A DNA stretch of 64,000 bases from Neptuniibacter victor (GCA_027943745.1 AP025763.1:496001-560000), one strand, 5' to 3'; shown: positions 47,045 through 60,852, counted from the first letter of the stretch. Program-made: numbers and translations. Notes: generated by a model not told the origin, from the sequence alone.

Positions 47045-47542
47045 ATGAATTATAAGATGTTGGTAGGATTTGCAGTGGCTTCACTGCTAAGTGTTTCAGC
47101 TAATGCAGAAAAGGTTGCAGTGTTGGGTGTTCAGCAAGCATTGTTAGCCTCTTCTGCTGCTGCAGATTTTCGCAAAAGCTTGAAAACAGAATTCTCGAAA
47201 GAAGAGAAAAAGGTCCTGAGCCTTGAAAAACAAGTTAAGGCAGCGCGTGATAAAGCAACGAAAAATAAAGACTTAGCGTCGGCTGACGAGCTAAAGAAAA
47301 TGAAAATTCAGTTCCAAAAAGTTTTTGCTGAGTATCAACGCAGTGGTCAGGCATTACAACAGAAAAAGATGCAAAGAGAGCAGGCTTTTATACAAGAGAT
47401 GCGTCCGCGTTTAGATAAAGTGATTCGTAGCTTAATTGAGAAAGAGGGCTATGATCTGGTTGTTGCAAAACAGGCTACTTTGTTTGCGAAGAAAGAGTTA
47501 GATATAACCCCGCGTGTTGTTGAATTGCTTAATAAGCAATAG
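47045..47542 (+). CDS. skp: Periplasmic chaperone Skp (OmpH family)
   Basis: Skp holds unfolded outer-membrane proteins in a trimeric jellyfish cage. The 165-residue precursor has a signal peptide cleaved after about residue 21 (VSANA), then a long charged helical arm region (about 55-125) and the short strands that form the trimer base. It sits between bamA and lpxD, as in E. coli. Confidence 0.93.
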   Translation: MNYKMLVGFAVASLLSVSANAEKVAVLGVQQALLASSAAADFRKSLKTEFSKEEKKVLSLEKQVKAARDKATKNKDLASADELKKMKIQFQKVFAEYQRSGQALQQKKMQREQAFIQEMRPRLDKVIRSLIEKEGYDLVVAKQATLFAKKELDITPRVVELLNKQ

Positions 47543-47556
47543 ATCTAATTTTATAG

Positions 47557-48594
47557 ATGACAAGTAAATCTTATACGATTCAAGAAATTGCGAATCACCT
47601 GTCTGCAGAGGTCAGGGGAGAGAGCAGTTATATAGTCTCTTCACTTTCAACGCTGACTTCAGCCAAACCTGATCAACTGTCATTTGTTGCAAACTCTCGT
47701 TATCGCCAGCATTTAGGGACGACCAATGCTGGCGCTGTCATTATTGCGCTTGAGGATGAAAGTTATTACTCAGGCAATGCTATTGTTTGTGAAGATCCCT
47801 ATTTGGCATATGCAAAAGTTAGCCGAATGTTCGAGCGGTCGGTGATTGATTCTCCAGGTATATCTGATAATGCAGCAGTCGATGACTCTGCAGTTGTCAG
47901 TAGTAGTGCTTGTATTGGATCAGGAGTTAGGTTGGCCGCAGCTTGTGTGGTAGGTGATAATGTTGTTATAGGTGCTAACTGCGTTATCGGTGCTGACTGT
48001 AGGATAGGTAATGGCACTATTATCCATCCCAACGTGACGTTGTATCATGACGTTATGATAGGTAATGATTGTATTGTTCATGGCGGTGCGGTGATTGGTG
48101 CTGATGGATTCGGCTTTGCTAAGAATGGTGCGAAGTGGGATAAAATATCTCAGTTAGGTGGCGTCAGAATTGGTGATAACGTAGAGATAGGGGCTTGTAC
48201 CACAATTGACCGCGGTGCACTTGACGATACAGTAATCGAGGATGGTGTAATTCTCGATAATCAAATTCAGATTGCTCATAACGTCAATATAGGAAGAAAT
48301 ACTGCAATTGCTGCATGTACAGCCGTTGCCGGAAGCACTAAAATTGGCGCCCAATGTACCATTGCAGGGGCTTGCGGTATTACAGGCCATATAACCATTG
48401 CTGAAGGTACGCATGTTACCGCTATGTCGATTGTTACTAAATCGATCACCGAAGCGGGAGTTTATTCTTCCGGCACGGGAATGCAACCTAATAAGCAATG
48501 GAAGAAAAATGTTGTTCGTTTTCGGCAGTTGGATGATTTGGCGCGCCGAATAAAATCGATTGAAGATAAGATTACTGATATTAAGGGTTCTTAA
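47557..48594 (+). CDS. lpxD: UDP-3-O-(3-hydroxyacyl)glucosamine N-acyltransferase LpxD
   Basis: LpxD adds the second acyl chain in lipid A synthesis. The 345-residue protein has an N-terminal uridine-binding domain, a left-handed beta helix of hexapeptide repeats (about 100-300) with the catalytic His241 in IAHNVNIG, and a C-terminal helical extension. It starts 14 bases after skp and is followed by fabZ after three bases. Confidence 0.97.
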   Translation: MTSKSYTIQEIANHLSAEVRGESSYIVSSLSTLTSAKPDQLSFVANSRYRQHLGTTNAGAVIIALEDESYYSGNAIVCEDPYLAYAKVSRMFERSVIDSPGISDNAAVDDSAVVSSSACIGSGVRLAAACVVGDNVVIGANCVIGADCRIGNGTIIHPNVTLYHDVMIGNDCIVHGGAVIGADGFGFAKNGAKWDKISQLGGVRIGDNVEIGACTTIDRGALDDTVIEDGVILDNQIQIAHNVNIGRNTAIAACTAVAGSTKIGAQCTIAGACGITGHITIAEGTHVTAMSIVTKSITEAGVYSSGTGMQPNKQWKKNVVRFRQLDDLARRIKSIEDKITDIKGS

Positions 48595-48597
48595 TAA

Positions 48598-49035
48598 ATG
48601 ATGGATGTGAATGAAATTCGGGAATATCTCCCACATCGTTATCCTTTTCTACTTGTGGATAGGGTGCTGGAGTTAGAAAAAGGACAATCCATTGTTGCGA
48701 TTAAAAACGTTACAGTTAATGAACCTTTCTTTAACGGACATTTTCCCGATCACCCGGTAATGCCAGGCGTGCTAATTGTTGAAGCGATGGCTCAGGCAGC
48801 GGGTATCTTAGGTTTTAAGACAATGGATAAGAAACCTCAAGATGGTTCTATCTATTATTTTGTGGGTGCGGATAAATTACGTTTTAAGAGACCTGTTGTG
48901 CCAGGTGATCAGCTGAAGCTTGAAGCAACAGTGCTGTCTGAGAAACGTGGGATCTGGAAATTTGACGTGCGTGCATCTGTTGATGGTGATACGGTTAGTT
49001 CTGCAACTATTTTGTGTGCTGATAGAAAGGTTTAA
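48598..49035 (+). CDS. fabZ: 3-hydroxyacyl-ACP dehydratase FabZ
   Basis: FabZ removes water from 3-hydroxyacyl-ACP in fatty-acid elongation and competes with lipid A enzymes for 3-hydroxymyristoyl-ACP. The 145-residue hotdog-fold protein has the catalytic His48 in [15 protein letters not shown] and Glu62 in [10 protein letters not shown]. Two ATG codons start the frame in tandem (48598, 48601). lpxA follows with a TTG start three bases after the stop. Confidence 0.98.
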   Translation: MMDVNEIREYLPHRYPFLLVDRVLELEKGQSIVAIKNVTVNEPFFNGHFPDHPVMPGVLIVEAMAQAAGILGFKTMDKKPQDGSIYYFVGADKLRFKRPVVPGDQLKLEATVLSEKRGIWKFDVRASVDGDTVSSATILCADRKV

Positions 49036-49038
49036 GTC

Positions 49039-49809
49039 TTGATCGATTCACGTGCTCTTATTGACCCCTCTGCAAAATTAGCTAATGGCGTTGAGGTAGG
49101 TCCATGGTCGCTTATTGGCCCTGATGTTGAAATCGGAGAAGGGACCGTCATTGGTCCGCACGTAGTAGTTAAAGGTCCGACAAAAATTGGTAAAAATAAT
49201 CGGATTTTTCAATTCGCATCGGTCGGTGAAGATTGTCAAGATAAGAAATATGCGGGTGAGCCCACTCAGCTCGTTATTGGGGATAACAACGTTATCCGCG
49301 AAGGTGTCACTATCCATCGGGGAACAATACAAGATTCCGGGATAACGACAGTGGGTAGTGATAACCTGTTTATGGCTTATGCGCATGTGGCGCATGATTG
49401 CGTTGTTGGTGATCACGTGATTATGGCGAATAATACGGCAATAGCCGGCCATGTGCATGTTGGTGATTGGAGTATCTTAGGTGGTTTTACTGCCGTCCAT
49501 CAGTTTTGCCGTATTGGTGCTCATGTTATGTGTGGTACCAGTACAGTTGTTCTGAAAGATATTCCTGACTATATAATGGCAAATGGCAACACTGCAAAAC
49601 CGCACGGTATTAATGTTGAAGGCCTAAAAAGAAGAGGCTTTACTAGCGAAGCTATCATGAATTTGAAGCGCGCTTACAAAACTATCTATCGTAAGAAACT
49701 TACTACGGTTGAAGCGCTGGCCGAGTTAAGGCTGTTAGCGCAAGACTGTCCAGAAGTCATCTCTCTTATCCAATCAATAGAGTCCTCTAACCGCGGCATT
49801 ATTCGCTAG
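49039..49809 (+). CDS. lpxA: UDP-N-acetylglucosamine acyltransferase LpxA
   Basis: LpxA catalyses the first step of lipid A synthesis, O-acylation of UDP-GlcNAc. The 256-residue beta-helix protein aligns from its first residue with E. coli LpxA and has the catalytic histidine in YAHVAHD (His119). The C-terminal helical domain contains NVEGLKRRGFT. The start is TTG: no ATG is available before the conserved region, AGAAAGG lies eight bases upstream, and the fabZ stop immediately precedes. A weak start may keep LpxA low relative to FabZ. Confidence 0.97.
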   Translation: MIDSRALIDPSAKLANGVEVGPWSLIGPDVEIGEGTVIGPHVVVKGPTKIGKNNRIFQFASVGEDCQDKKYAGEPTQLVIGDNNVIREGVTIHRGTIQDSGITTVGSDNLFMAYAHVAHDCVVGDHVIMANNTAIAGHVHVGDWSILGGFTAVHQFCRIGAHVMCGTSTVVLKDIPDYIMANGNTAKPHGINVEGLKRRGFTSEAIMNLKRAYKTIYRKKLTTVEALAELRLLAQDCPEVISLIQSIESSNRGIIR

Positions 49810-49818
49810 GAGTGTTGT

Positions 49819-50979
49819 ATGCCGAATCCTTTGCGAATAGGCATAGTAGCGGGTGAAGCTTCGGGAGATATTTTAGGCGCAGGGTTAATTCGTGCACTTA
49901 AAAAACGCTACCCTGATGCTGTATTTGAGGGCATTGGTGGTGAACTTATGCTCGCTGAGGGCTGTGTTTCTCATTACCCTATGGAGCGTCTTTCCGTCAT
50001 GGGGTTGATTGAGGTGCTCGGTAGATTACCCGAATTGCTTCGTCTTCGTAAAAAACTAATCCGTTACTTTTTAGATAACCCGCCTGATGTTTTTATTGGT
50101 ATTGATGCTCCGGATTTTACTTTAAAAATGGAAGGAGCGCTCAAGTCAGCAGGCATTGCTACGGTTCATTATGTCAGCCCTTCAGTTTGGGCATGGAAAC
50201 GTAAGCGTATTTATTCGATTAAGAAAACGACTGATTTAGTATTGGCGCTTTTCCCTTTTGAGCCTGCATCCTATGTAGAAACCCAGCAGCGAATTGAGTT
50301 TGTAGGGCATCCACTTGCAGACCAAATAGCTAACGATCATAGTTTGAAGCATGCTCGATCTCAATTTGGGTTAGAGGCTAACGATAAGGTTGTTGCTGTA
50401 TTGCCTGGGAGTCGCACGAGTGAGGTTAAATATCTTGCTAGGCCATTTCTTGAGACAGCGCGTTGGCTTTCTGATACTGATCCTCATTTAGTGTTCTTAC
50501 TGCCAGCGGCTAATGAAAAGCGATTTGCAGAGCTAAAAACAATTATAGATGAAGAGTTCGCCGATCTTAATATAAGGTTGGTGCTGAAGCAGTCCCGACA
50601 AGCAATGGTTGCGGCTAATGCAATTCTGATCGCCTCTGGAACGGCTACTCTTGAAGCGACTATTTTGCAAAAACCGATGGTAGTCGCGTATAAAATGGCA
50701 GGCTTAACCTATGCTATTTATTCAAGGATGCTTAAATCACGTTACATATCTCTGCCGAATCTTCTTGCTAACGAAGAGTTAGTGCCGGAAATTTTGCAGG
50801 ATAATGTTACGCCTGAGGTGCTAGGGCCAAGGCTTATAAAGGCGTTAAATGATTCCGCTTACCGTTCTTACCTAAGCGCGCGTTTTTCTGATATCCACAG
50901 CACCCTTCATCAGGATGCTGATGAAAAAGCGGCAGACGCAGTAGTGCGTTTACTTCATGACAAGGGGCTTTCTTTATGA
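49819..50979 (+). CDS. lpxB: Lipid-A-disaccharide synthase LpxB
   Basis: LpxB joins UDP-diacylglucosamine and lipid X to form the lipid A disaccharide. The 386-residue GT-B enzyme (family GT19) has [13 protein letters not shown] near the start, [26 protein letters not shown] and [14 protein letters not shown] precedes the ATG, and the stop overlaps the rnhB start (ATGA). Confidence 0.97.
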   Translation: MPNPLRIGIVAGEASGDILGAGLIRALKKRYPDAVFEGIGGELMLAEGCVSHYPMERLSVMGLIEVLGRLPELLRLRKKLIRYFLDNPPDVFIGIDAPDFTLKMEGALKSAGIATVHYVSPSVWAWKRKRIYSIKKTTDLVLALFPFEPASYVETQQRIEFVGHPLADQIANDHSLKHARSQFGLEANDKVVAVLPGSRTSEVKYLARPFLETARWLSDTDPHLVFLLPAANEKRFAELKTIIDEEFADLNIRLVLKQSRQAMVAANAILIASGTATLEATILQKPMVVAYKMAGLTYAIYSRMLKSRYISLPNLLANEELVPEILQDNVTPEVLGPRLIKALNDSAYRSYLSARFSDIHSTLHQDADEKAADAVVRLLHDKGLSL

Positions 50980-51572
50980 ACGAAGGGCAATTGGATTCTA
51001 GTGTTGGGAAATTGGTGGCGGGTGTTGATGAGGTTGGTCGAGGGCCTCTTGTAGGTAATGTAGTCGCAGCAGCTGTTATATTGGACCCAGATCAGCCTAT
51101 TTCTGGCTTAGCTGATTCAAAAAAATTATCAGAAAAGCGCCGTGAATCTTTGTATCACGAGATAATTAGTAAAGCTAAATCATGGTGTATTGCATCAGCC
51201 TCTCCAGCCGAGATTGACCAGCTGAATATTTTACATGCATCAATGCTGGCTATGAAAAGAGCGGTAGAGGGTCTAAGTATCACGCCTGAGTTTGCATATA
51301 TTGATGGGAATCGTTGTCCCGATTTGGTTTGTCCAAGTGAAGCAGTTATTAAAGGCGATAGTAAAATTGCTGAAATCAGCGCCGCATCAATCATTGCTAA
51401 AGTGGCTCGTGATAGAGAGATGAAGGAGCTGGATCTGTTATATCCAGAGTATGGCTTTGCCAAACATAAAGGCTATCCTACAGCGCTACACTTTACTGCA
51501 TTGAAATTGCACGGGCCTTTGGCAGAACATCGTCGAAGTTTTAAGCCTGTAAAGCAGCTTCTCGAAAAATAA
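50976..51572 (+). CDS. rnhB: Ribonuclease HII
   Basis: RNase HII cuts RNA in RNA-DNA hybrids and removes single ribonucleotides. The 198-residue protein has the four acidic catalytic residues visible as Asp18-Glu19 (GVDEVGRG), Asp110 (YIDGNRCP) and Asp128 ([21 protein letters not shown]). It overlaps lpxB by four bases and precedes dnaE. Confidence 0.97.
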   Translation: MNEGQLDSSVGKLVAGVDEVGRGPLVGNVVAAAVILDPDQPISGLADSKKLSEKRRESLYHEIISKAKSWCIASASPAEIDQLNILHASMLAMKRAVEGLSITPEFAYIDGNRCPDLVCPSEAVIKGDSKIAEISAASIIAKVARDREMKELDLLYPEYGFAKHKGYPTALHFTALKLHGPLAEHRRSFKPVKQLLEK

Positions 51573-51598
51573 CCTTTTAATCTATTAGATCTAATCCT

Positions 51599-54500
51599 AT
51601 GTCTGATCCACAATTCATCCATTTGCGTGTGCATACTGAATTTTCCCTCGTTGATGGCTTAGTTCGAGTTAAAGAGCTTGTTTCAGCTGCGAAAGCTAAC
51701 AATATGCCTGCAGTGGCAATGACGGATCAAACTAACTTTTTTGCGTTGGTTAAGTTTTATAAGGCTGCTACGGGCAATGGTATCAAACCGATTTGTGGTT
51801 CCGATCTCTGGGTTGAAAATACCGATGAGCCAGGAGGGGAGCCATATAGGCTGACTTTGTTGGTCAGAAATGCGGAAGGTTACCTTAACTTGATGGAGCT
51901 AATCTCCCAAGCGTACGCCGAAGGTCAAAATATTATTCCTGACATGGCGTTATTGAAGCCTGAGTGGATAGAAAAAAAGTCGGCAGGTTTGATCGCGCTA
52001 TCTGGTGGTAAAAGGGGAGAAGTAGGGCGTGCTATCTTATCTGAGAATGATCAGACGGCAGAGATATTGCAGCGATGGATGAAGATTTTTCCGGATGCCT
52101 TTTACCTTGAATTGCAGCGCACCGGTCGAACAGGCGATGAGCAGGTTGTTCACGGTTCTGTAGCGCTTGCGCAGCAGTTTGGTTGCCCTGTTGTGGCGAC
52201 GAATGAGGTTATGTTTGTTAAGCGTGATGATTTCGAAGCGCATGAAGTCCGTGTTTGTATCAACCAGGGCCGGGCGTTTGAAGACCCGACTCGTCCTAAA
52301 GAGTATAGCGAAGAGCAGTATTTTAGATCTCAAGAAGAGATGGTTGAGCTTTTTAGTGATATACCTTCAGCTGTAGCGAATACTGTTGAGATCGCTAAGC
52401 GTTGTAACATTGAGATCGAGATCGGGACTTATTATCTTCCGAAATATCCTATTCCTGAAGGGATGTTGATGGATGATTATTTTCGTAAGGTTTCCTATGA
52501 CGGCCTTGAAGAACGCTTAACTATTTTGCTGGATAAGACCGACCCCGATTATCAGAGTAAACGACAAGTTTATATTGACCGTCTTGAGTTTGAACTCGAG
52601 ATTATAATTCAAATGGGTTTCCCCGGTTATTTCCTTATCGTAATGGATTTTATCAAGTGGGGTAAGGAAAACGGTGTGCCTGTGGGCCCGGGTCGAGGCT
52701 CCGGTGCCGGATCGTTAGTAGCGTACGTCCAGAAAATTACGGATCTAGATCCCCTTGAATATGATCTTCTATTTGAGCGTTTTTTGAACCCAGAACGTGT
52801 ATCTATGCCCGATTTTGATATCGATTTTTGCATGGATAATCGTGATAAAGTGATCGATTATGTAGCGCGCACCTATGGTCGAGACGCTGTGTCGCAGATC
52901 GTTACTTTCGGTACGATGGCTGCGAAAGCTGTTGTTCGAGATGTTGCGCGAGTACAGGGGAAACCATTCGGCTTGGCCGATCGTCTGTCTAAGTTAATAC
53001 CTTTTGAGGTAGGGATAACGCTAACCAAGGCGATGCAGCAAGAGCCTATGCTCAGTGACTTCGTGAACTCTAGTGCAGAAGCGCAAGAGATCATGGATAT
53101 GGCTTACAAGTTGGAGGGGGTAACTCGTAACGTTGGTAAGCATGCTGGGGGCGTTGTTATCGCACCGACAAAGCTTACTGATTTTGCAGCAACGTATTGC
53201 GATGAAGAGGGTAATGGTCTTGTAACGCAGTTTGATAAAGGCGATGTTGAAGAGGCGGGCTTAGTTAAGTTTGACTTCTTGGGTTTGAGGACCCTAACAA
53301 TCATCGATTGGGCGCTGGATACAGTCAACCGAATTCGTGATAAAAATGGCGAAGAACCTTTAGATATAGCGCTGATAGATCTGGAAGATAGAAAAACGTT
53401 TGATCTGTTACAGGCTGCTGAGACTACAGCGGTATTCCAGCTTGAGTCTAGTGGTATGAAGGACTTGGTAAGGCGCCTTCTACCGTCGCGTTTCGAAGAT
53501 ATTGTCGCTCTCGTGGCTCTCTTCCGTCCAGGCCCACTTCAGTCGGGCATGGTTGATGATTTCATTAACCGTAAGCACGGTCGTGCCGAAATGGCTTGGC
53601 CGCATTCTGATTACCAGTTAGATAGTTTGCAGCCGGTACTTGAGCCGACATACGGGATTATTCTCTATCAAGAGCAAGTCATGCAGATTGCTCAGGTCAT
53701 GGCAGGTTATACCTTAGGTGGTGCAGATATGTTGCGCCGTGCTATGGGTAAGAAAAAGCCGGAAGAGATGGCAAAGCAGAGGGCATCGTTCCTAGAAGGT
53801 TCGGAGCAAAATGGAATTGACAGAGACTTAGCCGGTAATATCTTCGATCTTGTAGAGAAGTTCGCCGGTTACGGTTTTAACAAGTCGCACTCTGCCGCCT
53901 ATGCATTGGTTTCTTATCAAACAGCTTGGCTCAAAACCCATTATCCTGCGCCTTTCATGGCGGCAGTTCTCTCCTCTGATATGCAAAATACCGATAAGGT
54001 TGTCATCTTTGTAGAAGAGTGTAGGCAGATGAATATCCCGCCAACCCTGCCTGATGTTAACAGTGGTGACTATATGTTTACTGTTAACGATGCCGGTGAA
54101 ATTGTCTATGGATTAGGGGCAATCAAAGGGGTGGGGGAAGGTCCAATTGAAGCGATTGTCGAAGCTCGTGCCTCTGGGGAAATCTTTGTTGATCTGTTTG
54201 ATTTTTGTGAGCGAGTTGGGGCTAAAAAGCTCAATAAGCGTGTATTAGAAGCGTTGGTTCGATCTGGGGCGTTAGATAAGTTAGGCGCTGAACGCGCTGT
54301 TTTATGGCGAGCTATACCTGATGCGCTTCAAGCGGCAGATCAGTCTGCTAAGAATCAAGATGCTGGGATGTTCGATCTGTTTGGAGAAGCGGAAGCGGAA
54401 TCAGATCGTAATCCATATGATGATTATAAAGGCGTTAGGCCCTGGACAGATAAAGAGCGACTGACAGGGGAGAAAGATACACTTGGGCTGTACCTAACAG

Positions 54501-55090
54501 GCCACCCCATTGATGAGTATGAGTCAGAATTAAAGCACTTTATAAGTAAGCGTATCGTTGAGCTGCAGCCAGTGCGCGGCCAAACGCAGAAAATGGCAGG
54601 TTTGGTGGTAGAAATCCGCCTAAAGAAAACTAAAAAAGGTGACAATCTTTGTTTCGTTACATTAGATGATCGTAGCGCACGTATTGATGTCACGTTATTT
54701 GGCGATACCTATGACGCTGTTCGCGACATGGTACAAAAGGACGCGGTGCTGATTGTCGAAGGAGAGGTTCAAGAGGATCATTTCTCTGGGGGGATGAAGG
54801 TGCGAGTCAGTAAAGTGCTTACTATTCCTCAAGCCCGAGCACAGTATGCTTCAGGGGTGCAGGTGGTGTGCAATGAAGGGCATTTTTCTGGGCGGAGAAT
54901 GAAAGAGTTCGAAGCGCTATTGAATGCGCATAAGATAGGGGGGGATCTTCCGATGAAAATTCGTTATTTGCGCAAGGATGCAGAAGCGGTTTTGACCCTT
55001 GGCGATCAATGGAAGGTGCAGGCTAGTGATGAGCTTCTCATCGCATTAATGGAGCGTTTTGGTCATGAGTCGGTCTCTTTGACTTACTAG
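51599..55090 (+). CDS. dnaE: DNA polymerase III subunit alpha
   Basis: DnaE is the replicative polymerase. The 1163-residue protein has the N-terminal PHP domain (HLRVHTEFSLVDGL), polymerase palm with aspartates in MPDFDIDFCMD (about 405-409) and GPGRGSGAGSLV. A helix-hairpin-helix region and a C-terminal OB fold (LTGHPIDEYESEL onward) follow. It is the type I DnaE1 form, slightly longer than E. coli (1160). Position between rnhB and accA is standard. Confidence 0.98.
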   Translation: MSDPQFIHLRVHTEFSLVDGLVRVKELVSAAKANNMPAVAMTDQTNFFALVKFYKAATGNGIKPICGSDLWVENTDEPGGEPYRLTLLVRNAEGYLNLMELISQAYAEGQNIIPDMALLKPEWIEKKSAGLIALSGGKRGEVGRAILSENDQTAEILQRWMKIFPDAFYLELQRTGRTGDEQVVHGSVALAQQFGCPVVATNEVMFVKRDDFEAHEVRVCINQGRAFEDPTRPKEYSEEQYFRSQEEMVELFSDIPSAVANTVEIAKRCNIEIEIGTYYLPKYPIPEGMLMDDYFRKVSYDGLEERLTILLDKTDPDYQSKRQVYIDRLEFELEIIIQMGFPGYFLIVMDFIKWGKENGVPVGPGRGSGAGSLVAYVQKITDLDPLEYDLLFERFLNPERVSMPDFDIDFCMDNRDKVIDYVARTYGRDAVSQIVTFGTMAAKAVVRDVARVQGKPFGLADRLSKLIPFEVGITLTKAMQQEPMLSDFVNSSAEAQEIMDMAYKLEGVTRNVGKHAGGVVIAPTKLTDFAATYCDEEGNGLVTQFDKGDVEEAGLVKFDFLGLRTLTIIDWALDTVNRIRDKNGEEPLDIALIDLEDRKTFDLLQAAETTAVFQLESSGMKDLVRRLLPSRFEDIVALVALFRPGPLQSGMVDDFINRKHGRAEMAWPHSDYQLDSLQPVLEPTYGIILYQEQVMQIAQVMAGYTLGGADMLRRAMGKKKPEEMAKQRASFLEGSEQNGIDRDLAGNIFDLVEKFAGYGFNKSHSAAYALVSYQTAWLKTHYPAPFMAAVLSSDMQNTDKVVIFVEECRQMNIPPTLPDVNSGDYMFTVNDAGEIVYGLGAIKGVGEGPIEAIVEARASGEIFVDLFDFCERVGAKKLNKRVLEALVRSGALDKLGAERAVLWRAIPDALQAADQSAKNQDAGMFDLFGEAEAESDRNPYDDYKGVRPWTDKERLTGEKDTLGLYLTGHPIDEYESELKHFISKRIVELQPVRGQTQKMAGLVVEIRLKKTKKGDNLCFVTLDDRSARIDVTLFGDTYDAVRDMVQKDAVLIVEGEVQEDHFSGGMKVRVSKVLTIPQARAQYASGVQVVCNEGHFSGRRMKEFEALLNAHKIGGDLPMKIRYLRKDAEAVLTLGDQWKVQASDELLIALMERFGHESVSLTY

Positions 55091-55158
55091 GTCTGGTTCT
55101 TGAGGCCTCAAAAAGGTACACTTTGCACAATTTTTTCACTTAAGAATAGATGAGTCAT

Positions 55159-56121
55159 ATGAATCCTAACTATCTGGATTTTGAACAGCCAATTGCTGAA
55201 CTACAGGCAAAAATTGAAGAGCTACGTCTAGTTGGAGATGATACTGCAGAGTTAAATATCTCCGAAGAGATCATGCGTCTGGAAGATAAAAGCCGCACGT
55301 TAACTGAATCTATTTTCTCAGATCTGTCCGCTTGGCAGGTATCTCAGTTAGCGCGCCATCCTCAGCGCCCGTACACACTTGATTATATCGAGTATATTTT
55401 TGATGAATTCGATGAAATTCATGGCGATCGCCATTTTGCGGATGATCAAGCGATTGTGGGTGGTATCGCCCGCTTAGATGAAAAGCCGGTTATGGTTATC
55501 GGCCATCAGAAGGGCCGTGGTGTTCGTGAAAGGCAGAAACGAAATTTCGGTATGCCGCGACCTGAAGGGTATCGCAAAGCGCTACGTATGATGGAGATGG
55601 CAGAGCGTTTTAAAATGCCAATCATGACCTTTATCGACACTCCGGGTGCATACCCTGGGATCGATGCTGAAGAGCGTGGTCAGTCGGAAGCGATCGCTTT
55701 TAACCTTGCTAAAATGTCTCAATTTAAAACGCCGATTATATCTACAGTCATTGGTGAAGGTGGTTCTGGTGGTGCATTAGCCATTGGTGTATGTGATGAG
55801 CTTATGATGATGAGCTATTCCACCTACTCAGTTATCTCTCCTGAAGGTTGCGCTTCAATCTTGTGGAAGAGTGCCGAAAGAGCTGCGGATGCTGCTAAGG
55901 CAATGGGTATTACCTCTGAGCGACTGCATGAGTTAGGGTTAGTAGATCAGATCATAAGCGAACCTCTTGGTGGTGCTCACCGTGATCCTGCTTTAACGGC
56001 TGCTAACTTAAAACGTCACTTGTTAGGTGTGTTGGATAAGTTAAATGATTTGTCGACTGATGAATTATTAGAGCGTCGCTATAAGCGTTTGATGGCTTAT
56101 GGTTTTGGTGGTGAAGAATAA
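55159..56121 (+). CDS. accA: Acetyl-CoA carboxylase carboxyltransferase subunit alpha
   Basis: AccA pairs with AccD to transfer carboxyl from biotin to acetyl-CoA, giving malonyl-CoA. The 320-residue form starts [15 protein letters not shown], matching relatives. An in-frame ATG at 55150 is also possible. Conserved blocks include [49 protein letters not shown] and [11 protein letters not shown]. tilS overlaps the end of the frame. Confidence 0.97.
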   Translation: MNPNYLDFEQPIAELQAKIEELRLVGDDTAELNISEEIMRLEDKSRTLTESIFSDLSAWQVSQLARHPQRPYTLDYIEYIFDEFDEIHGDRHFADDQAIVGGIARLDEKPVMVIGHQKGRGVRERQKRNFGMPRPEGYRKALRMMEMAERFKMPIMTFIDTPGAYPGIDAEERGQSEAIAFNLAKMSQFKTPIISTVIGEGGSGGALAIGVCDELMMMSYSTYSVISPEGCASILWKSAERAADAAKAMGITSERLHELGLVDQIISEPLGGAHRDPALTAANLKRHLLGVLDKLNDLSTDELLERRYKRLMAYGFGGEE

Positions 56122-57436
56122 CCATTCAGCGTTGAATGAGTGCGAGCGTAAATTTTCCAAAGCGCTCGCATTCCACTCCTCCTCTTTAAAGAATGTTAAG
56201 CGTTGGGTTATTGCTCATAGTGGCGGGTTAGACTCTCAAGTCTTGCTGTACCTAGCGTCGAGAATGCTTCCTTTACCTCGTGTGTTAGTAGTTCATGTTC
56301 ATCATCACCTGCAAGCAGAGGCAGATGAATGGGCGGAATTCTCAAAATCTCAAGCAGAACTAAATTCCCTTCCCTTTGCTAGGCTAGACGTTTTTCCTGA
56401 AAACTCCTCGGAGAATGCTGCTCGTACCGCTCGATACGATGCTTTTGCGCACCTTCTTGAAGAGGGCGATTGTTTGTTGATGGGGCATCACGCAGATGAT
56501 CAGGCTGAAACTATTTTATTTCGAATGTTAAGAGGGGCAGGTCTTGTCGGACTGTCGGGGATAGTCCCCTATCGGGTTTTTGAATCGGGGCATTTATTGC
56601 GGCCGTTATTGGGTTGTACTCGTGAGCTTCTAGAAAAGCTAGCTTTAGATGTCGGGCTGGATCATATAAATGATCCGAGTAATACTGATCTGCGCTATGA
56701 CCGAAACTATTTGCGACATAGTGTCATACCATTACTAAAGCAGCGTTGGCCGAGCTTGGTTGAGCGCTGGCAGCAGAATGCCGTTTATATCGCTGAATCA
56801 AATCGTTTGCTTGAAGAGTATATGGAAGGTGATCTTGAGGTCTGTCTAGAAAGTAATGGCAGCCTTAATATTGCGCAGCTAGTTCGCTTTTCTGAACGAA
56901 GGCGTGAAGCGTTGTTGAGATATTGGTTATTCAAGGCTTCTGGTCTGAGAATTAATAGTCAGCAGTTGGAGGTGATTACTAAGAGTGTGATCTCTGCTAA
57001 ACATGATGCTGACCCCTGTTATGATCTTGGAGATCAACAGTTAAGACGCTTTCAACAGTGCTTATATATAGTGCCTAAATTTAAGGGGGGGGAGGTAGTT
57101 TCTTTCCCAGTGAAACCGGGTGATCTAGATTTGGGTGATGGTGTGCTAAGCGTAGAGCACGCCGAGAGTGGTTTAAGTTCATTTCAGGGGGTCGAGGTTA
57201 GACGCCGTCAGGGTGGTGAGCGATGCCGCCCACACGGGAAAAAGCACTCAGTAGCTGTAAAGAAACTTCTTCAGGAAGCAGCGATTCCTAGTTGGCAAAA
57301 AGTAGATTGGCCGTTGCTTTTTCATGGCGATGAATTGGTTGCGGTGCCCGGAATTTGCTTTTGTGAGGGTTGGTATTCAGAAAAGTCAGGCTTTTCTGTT
57401 TTATGGTGCCCCTTTTCGTTGTCTGATAGCAGCTGA
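56099..57436 (+). CDS. tilS: tRNA(Ile)-lysidine synthase TilS
   Basis: TilS converts C34 of the AUA-reading tRNA-Ile to lysidine. The 445-residue protein has the PP-loop SGGLDS (41-46), [28 protein letters not shown] and a C-terminal substrate-binding domain with [21 protein letters not shown]. The start at ATG 56099 overlaps accA by 23 bases. GTG codons at 56108 and 56111 are alternatives and no ribosome site decides between them. Confidence 0.94.
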   Translation: MVLVVKNNHSALNECERKFSKALAFHSSSLKNVKRWVIAHSGGLDSQVLLYLASRMLPLPRVLVVHVHHHLQAEADEWAEFSKSQAELNSLPFARLDVFPENSSENAARTARYDAFAHLLEEGDCLLMGHHADDQAETILFRMLRGAGLVGLSGIVPYRVFESGHLLRPLLGCTRELLEKLALDVGLDHINDPSNTDLRYDRNYLRHSVIPLLKQRWPSLVERWQQNAVYIAESNRLLEEYMEGDLEVCLESNGSLNIAQLVRFSERRREALLRYWLFKASGLRINSQQLEVITKSVISAKHDADPCYDLGDQQLRRFQQCLYIVPKFKGGEVVSFPVKPGDLDLGDGVLSVEHAESGLSSFQGVEVRRRQGGERCRPHGKKHSVAVKKLLQEAAIPSWQKVDWPLLFHGDELVAVPGICFCEGWYSEKSGFSVLWCPFSLSDSS

Positions 57437-57468
57437 TTTGCTATCCTATAGCGCCATCTCCACCTTAA

Positions 57469-59130
<1,662 letters not shown>

Positions 59131-59187
59131 AACGATTTAAGGATTGGGGGCGCGCAGCCCTCAGAACGAAAAATTCTGGAGTTTTGA

Positions 59188-60486
<1,299 letters not shown>

Positions 60487-60515
60487 GCATAGTCTGTTGC
60501 TTAATAGTCTGATAT

Positions 60516-60543
60516 AAAAAGGGGGCTTAGGCCCTCTTTTTTT
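60516..60543 (+). terminator. Intrinsic terminator between eno and ftsB
   Basis: AGGGGGC and GCCCTCT (60520-60526 with 60531-60537) form a short GC-rich stem flanked by an A run and eight T residues. It lies about 30 bases after the eno stop and just before ftsB, so ftsB may rely on readthrough. Confidence 0.85.
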
Positions 60544-60558
60544 GCTTATAGAATATCT

Positions 60559-60846
60559 ATGTATCGCTGGTTGGTTGCTTTTTTAATTATTCTTTTTGCT
60601 GGACTGCAGTATCGTTTGTGGTTCGGTGAAACCAACGTGCGTGATATTTGGGATTTGAATGCCAAGATTGAACTCCAGAAAAGTATCAATCAGGAGCTTA
60701 GTCAGCGAAACAGTGAGTTAGAAGCCGAGGTTGAAGACCTTAAAGAGGGACAAGCCGCGTTAGAGGAACGTGCTCGCAGTGAGTTGGGCATGATTCGTAA
60801 AGATGAGACTTTTTTCCAGTTAGTTGAGCCGCCAGAAGAGAATTAA
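60559..60846 (+). CDS. ftsB: Cell division protein FtsB
   Basis: FtsB links FtsL and FtsQ in the divisome and helps activate septal peptidoglycan synthesis. The 95-residue protein has a short cytoplasmic start, one membrane helix (about 3-19) and a coiled coil (about 27-72, KIELQKSINQELSQRNSELE). ELGMIRKDETFFQLVE, typical of the family, follows. It is followed by truD after six bases. ispD and ispF, usually here, are absent. Confidence 0.94.
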   Translation: MYRWLVAFLIILFAGLQYRLWFGETNVRDIWDLNAKIELQKSINQELSQRNSELEAEVEDLKEGQAALEERARSELGMIRKDETFFQLVEPPEEN

Positions 60847-60852
60847 ATACGC

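Noticed and set aside
48154-48636. 160-codon antisense frame opposite lpxD/fabZ
   Set aside because: Product rich in Asn, Ser and Cys from antisense hexapeptide repeats; no start signal.
49078-49458. Long antisense open frame opposite lpxA (126 codons)
   Set aside because: It is a shadow of the hexapeptide-repeat coding strand. It has no ribosome site or recognisable domain, and the sense gene is certain.
59146-59162. Possible terminator between pyrG and eno
   Set aside because: GGGGGC/GCCCTC can pair weakly but no T tract follows.
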